Positions 62,236 through 64,000 of a stretch of DNA of 64,000 nucleotides are shown here, in pieces (the first letter of the stretch is position 1; the number at the start of each line of letters is the position of its first letter). Source of the stretch: JBBRVW01 sp038246545 (GTDB taxonomy: Bacteria; Actinomycetota; Actinomycetes; JACCUZ01); contig JBBRVW010000012.1 of the NCBI GenBank assembly GCA_038246545.1, positions 1 through 64,000 on the forward strand, read 5' to 3'. A model generated the notes under the pieces. That model saw nothing but the letters and a program-made list of their open reading frames with translations. It did no database searches and was not told the origin of the DNA. The position numbers were made by a program, and so were the translations under genes.

Positions 62236-63264
62236 ATGCGAGTGATCCGTGCGGCCGGGTGCCACATCGTCCCCCCGTACCTGCTCGAGAACATCGCCCG
62301 ACGCGGAACAGAGCGGCAGCGTGCGGTCGCGGCCCGCTCGCTGGGCATCGACGTCGTGCAGCGCGCCGAGCGGGCCACCGTCACGGTCCTCGCCGAGCAG
62401 GTCACCGGCGACGGGCTGCAGCGCACGGTCTCGAGCGCCGGCGGCACCGAGTCGCTGCCCGGGCGTCCCGTCCGCGGCGAGGGAGACGACCCGAGCGGCG
62501 ACGCAGCCGTCGATGAGGCCTACGACGGCCTGGGTGAGACCTATTCCCTCTACCTCGACGCCTACGACCGGCACTCGGTCGACGACGCCGGTCTGCCGCT
62601 GCCCGCGACGGTGCACTATGGACGTGACTACGACAACGCGTTCTGGAACGGGGAGCGCATGGTGTTCGGCGACGGTGACGGCGAGCTCTTCCAGCGCTTC
62701 ACGATCGCGGTCGACGTGATCGGTCACGAGCTGACCCACGCCGTCACGGAGAAGACCGCGCGCCTGGTCTACCAGGGTCAGCCCGGTGCCCTGAACGAGT
62801 CCGTGTCCGACGTCTTCGGCTCGCTTGTCAAGCAGCGGACGCTCGGCCAGGACGCGGCCGATGCCGACTGGCTGATCGGGGCGGGGCTGTTCACCGACCA
62901 GGTCCAGGGCGTCGCGCTGCGGTCGATGAAGGCGCCCGGCACGGCCTACGACGACGGCGTCCTCGGCCGCGACCCGCAGCCGGCCCACCTGCGCGACCTG
63001 GTGGAGACCACCGACGACAACGGCGGCGTCCACATCAACTCCGGCATCCCCAACCACGCCTTCTACCTGGCGGCGACCGCGATCGGTGGCGCGGCCTGGG
63101 AGGTGTCGGGCCGCATCTGGTACGACACCCTGGTCGGCGGCCGGCTCGCGCCGTCGACCGACTTCGCGGCATTCGCCGCCGCGACGGTGCAGGCGGCGGC
63201 GCGGTTCGGCTCGGACGAGCAGCAGACGGTCCGTACGGCCTGGGAGGCCGTCGGCGTGGTGTGA
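62236..63264 (+). CDS. Protealysin-like M4 metalloprotease
   Basis: 342 residues, a thermolysin-family zinc protease of the short-propeptide protealysin group. There is no signal peptide; the N-terminus has the PPYLLENIA segment of the protealysin propeptide. Zinc ligands are in GHELTHAVTE (about residue 163) and NESVSDVFG (about 187). VHINSGIPNHAFYLAA holds the Tyr/His of the transition-state site. Protealysins are found inside cells or released at lysis. The next gene is its predicted inhibitor emfourin, as in Serratia and many actinomycetes. Confidence 0.93.
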   Translation: MRVIRAAGCHIVPPYLLENIARRGTERQRAVAARSLGIDVVQRAERATVTVLAEQVTGDGLQRTVSSAGGTESLPGRPVRGEGDDPSGDAAVDEAYDGLGETYSLYLDAYDRHSVDDAGLPLPATVHYGRDYDNAFWNGERMVFGDGDGELFQRFTIAVDVIGHELTHAVTEKTARLVYQGQPGALNESVSDVFGSLVKQRTLGQDAADADWLIGAGLFTDQVQGVALRSMKAPGTAYDDGVLGRDPQPAHLRDLVETTDDNGGVHINSGIPNHAFYLAATAIGGAAWEVSGRIWYDTLVGGRLAPSTDFAAFAAATVQAAARFGSDEQQTVRTAWEAVGVV

Positions 63265-63293
63265 TTCGTGGTGAGGCGCAGGGAGGTCGGTCG

Positions 63294-63614
63294 GTGGCAC
63301 GTATCGAGCTCGTCCGCAGCGGCGGCTTCGCCGGGATGTCCCTGCGCGCGGCGGTCGACACCGCGGCCGATCCGACCCTCGACAGCGAGGCCGGCTGGTA
63401 CGCCGAGCAGCTGGCGGTCCTCGACCTGCCGGCCCTCGCGGCCGCCGCACCTGGGGAGCCGCAGCCCGACCGCTACCGCTACGCCCTGTCGGTGCGCGCC
63501 GACGACGGCGTGACGCACGACCTCGAGTTCGGCGAGACCGCCGTGCCACCGGAGCTGCACCCGCTGCTCGACGCGCTCGTGGCGCGGGCCCGCTCAGCCG
63601 GCCACCCCGGCTGA
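63294..63614 (+). CDS. Emfourin, predicted inhibitor of the M4 protease
   Basis: 106 residues from GTG 63294, with GGGAGGT seven bases upstream; GTG 63261 overlapping the protease stop is in frame but extends into non-conserved sequence. ARIELVRSGGFAGMSLRAAVD is the typical emfourin start, LDLPALAAA and QPDRYRYALSVRADDG follow, and VPPELHPLLDALVARAR ends it. Emfourins bind protealysin-like enzymes slowly and tightly. Gene order (protease then inhibitor) matches the known pairs. Confidence 0.85.
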   Translation: MARIELVRSGGFAGMSLRAAVDTAADPTLDSEAGWYAEQLAVLDLPALAAAAPGEPQPDRYRYALSVRADDGVTHDLEFGETAVPPELHPLLDALVARARSAGHPG

Positions 63615-63657
63615 CCCCCCTCCCCTCCACCCCCCCAGCCCGTCCCGCCCCGTCCGG

Positions 63658-63677
63658 CGATCACGTAAACGTGATCG
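63658..63677. repeat. Palindrome CGATCACGT-AA-ACGTGATCG
   Basis: Perfect nine-base arms with an AA centre. The core GATCACG matches the palindromes near hisB at 26182 and 26240. It follows the emfourin gene by 43 bases. Confidence 0.75.
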
Positions 63678-63680
63678 ACC

Positions 63681-63716
63681 GTCGCCTTGCACGGGTTGCA
63701 GGCCATGCAAGGCGAC
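63681..63716. terminator. Hairpin GTCGCCTTGCA/TGCAAGGCGAC
   Basis: Perfect 11-bp arms (63681-63691 and 63706-63716) with a 14-base loop. It could end both the emfourin transcript and the converging gene. Confidence 0.6.
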
Positions 63717-63749
63717 TGTTGGCCGTGCGAGGTTCGCGAGCCTCCGCGC

Positions 63750-63838
63750 GGCAGCTCCACCACCCACCACGGCTGACCCCGGCGGGCGATCTCAGCGGCG
63801 GCTCCACCACCCACCCCGGCTGACCCCGGCGGGCGATC
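63750..63838. repeat. Tandem duplication, about 47-bp period
   Basis: The segment 63750-63791 is repeated at 63797-63838 with two substitutions (GGCAGCTCCACC versus GGCGGCTCCACC at the start). It lies between the converging emfourin gene and the cut gene at the window end. No ORF of note runs across it. Confidence 0.8.
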
Positions 63839-63839
63839 G

Positions 63840-64000
63840 TCAGCGGGGGGTGGGCTGGCCGGCCTGGGCCTGGCACTCGTCGATCCAGGCGTCGATGCGC
63901 GCCCACCACGCGAAGAGCCAGTCGATCCGCTGCTCCTCGCCGGTGGGCACCTCGGCCGCCGGGACGATCCACCAGCGCATCTGGATCTCACGGTCCATCG
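63840..64000 (-). CDS. C-terminal part of an unidentified gene, cut by window edge
   Basis: The leftward frame from the edge to the stop at 63840 gives about 53 residues: MDREIQMRWWIVPAAEVP, then GEEQRIDWLFAWWARIDAWI and a short tail. An ATG exists at 63998, but the gene may begin beyond the window. The Trp-rich amphipathic ending resembles the tails of some actinomycete acyltransferases of the PlsC group, yet that is only an impression. Treated as partial and unidentified. Confidence 0.55.
   Translation of the reverse strand, partial: MDREIQMRWWIVPAAEVPTGEEQRIDWLFAWWARIDAWIDECQAQAGQPTPR

Overview
The window is high-GC DNA from an actinomycete (Actinomycetota). Evidence for this is the translationally controlled ileS T-box, the dnaE1-type polymerase, actinomycete-only families (DUF3152, DUF2567-like, DUF5317, DUF6318, HGxxPAAW, TIGR02234, TIGR03085/03086), a PriA-type HisA with no trpF, and many start codons placed six bases after a TAnnnT box, which points to leaderless mRNAs. 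I cannot fix the family or genus. The left end (1-203) is a perfect 58-bp fold-back around G/C runs and looks like an assembly artefact that cuts off the 3' end of ileS. The right end cuts a leftward gene.

Layout. 1-3.3 kb: ileS (leftward) with its T-box and a 32-codon small ORF. 3.4-9.5 kb: SGNH lipoprotein, a DksA/TraR zinc-finger protein with a long lysine/alanine repeat arm, lspA, a polyprenyl-phosphate sugar transferase, and rluD preceded by a 17-codon leaderless ORF, then a GNAT acetyltransferase. 9.6-13.1 kb: two secreted proteins (a DUF3152 zincin and a DUF1906 glycosidase-like protein with a peptidoglycan-binding domain), then a DUF559-like nuclease gene bracketed by two related palindromic elements. 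13.4-17 kb: dnaE. 17.3-22.4 kb: a putative operon of two micro-ORFs, a membrane GGDEF-EAL protein, a DUF5317 protein whose frame stays open into a DUF3352 protein, and a DUF2567-like protein. 22.4-23.5 kb: ybaK-type deacylase and a LON-domain protein (leftward).

23.7-48 kb is the amino-acid core. It holds hisD-hisC-hisB, a spermidine-synthase-like gene, an inserted secreted-protein cassette, hisH, a small membrane protein, priA, a RidA-like gene and hisF. After a stretch with a TIGR03085 gene, two halves of a predicted heterodimeric ABC exporter (33.6 and 38.5 kb) are separated by a DUF6318 lipoprotein, a secreted protein and a MinD/ParA-like ATPase. Then come hisI, trpE, the TIGR02234 and HGxxPAAW membrane proteins, DUF2752, trpC, trpB and trpA, followed by a SCO1-like lipoprotein, lgt and a VIT-family transporter. 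PriA probably supplies both the HisA and TrpF reactions. hisG, hisE, trpD and trpG are not in the window.

49-64 kb: gltB-gltD (GOGAT) behind a good GlnR-type box, a secreted subtilase behind a CRP-like palindrome, pyk, two membrane proteins, a TIGR03086 protein, a multispanning membrane protein, a Nudix-NYN fusion, and a protealysin-like M4 protease next to its predicted inhibitor emfourin. The last 0.4 kb holds palindromes, a tandem repeat and the tail of a cut gene.

The most promising candidate for an undescribed system is the micro-ORF/GGDEF-EAL/DUF5317 operon with a perfect palindrome in its leader. The family of GATC-cored palindromes, the nuclease gene bracketed by paired palindromes, and the DksA-histone-tail fusion are further candidates.
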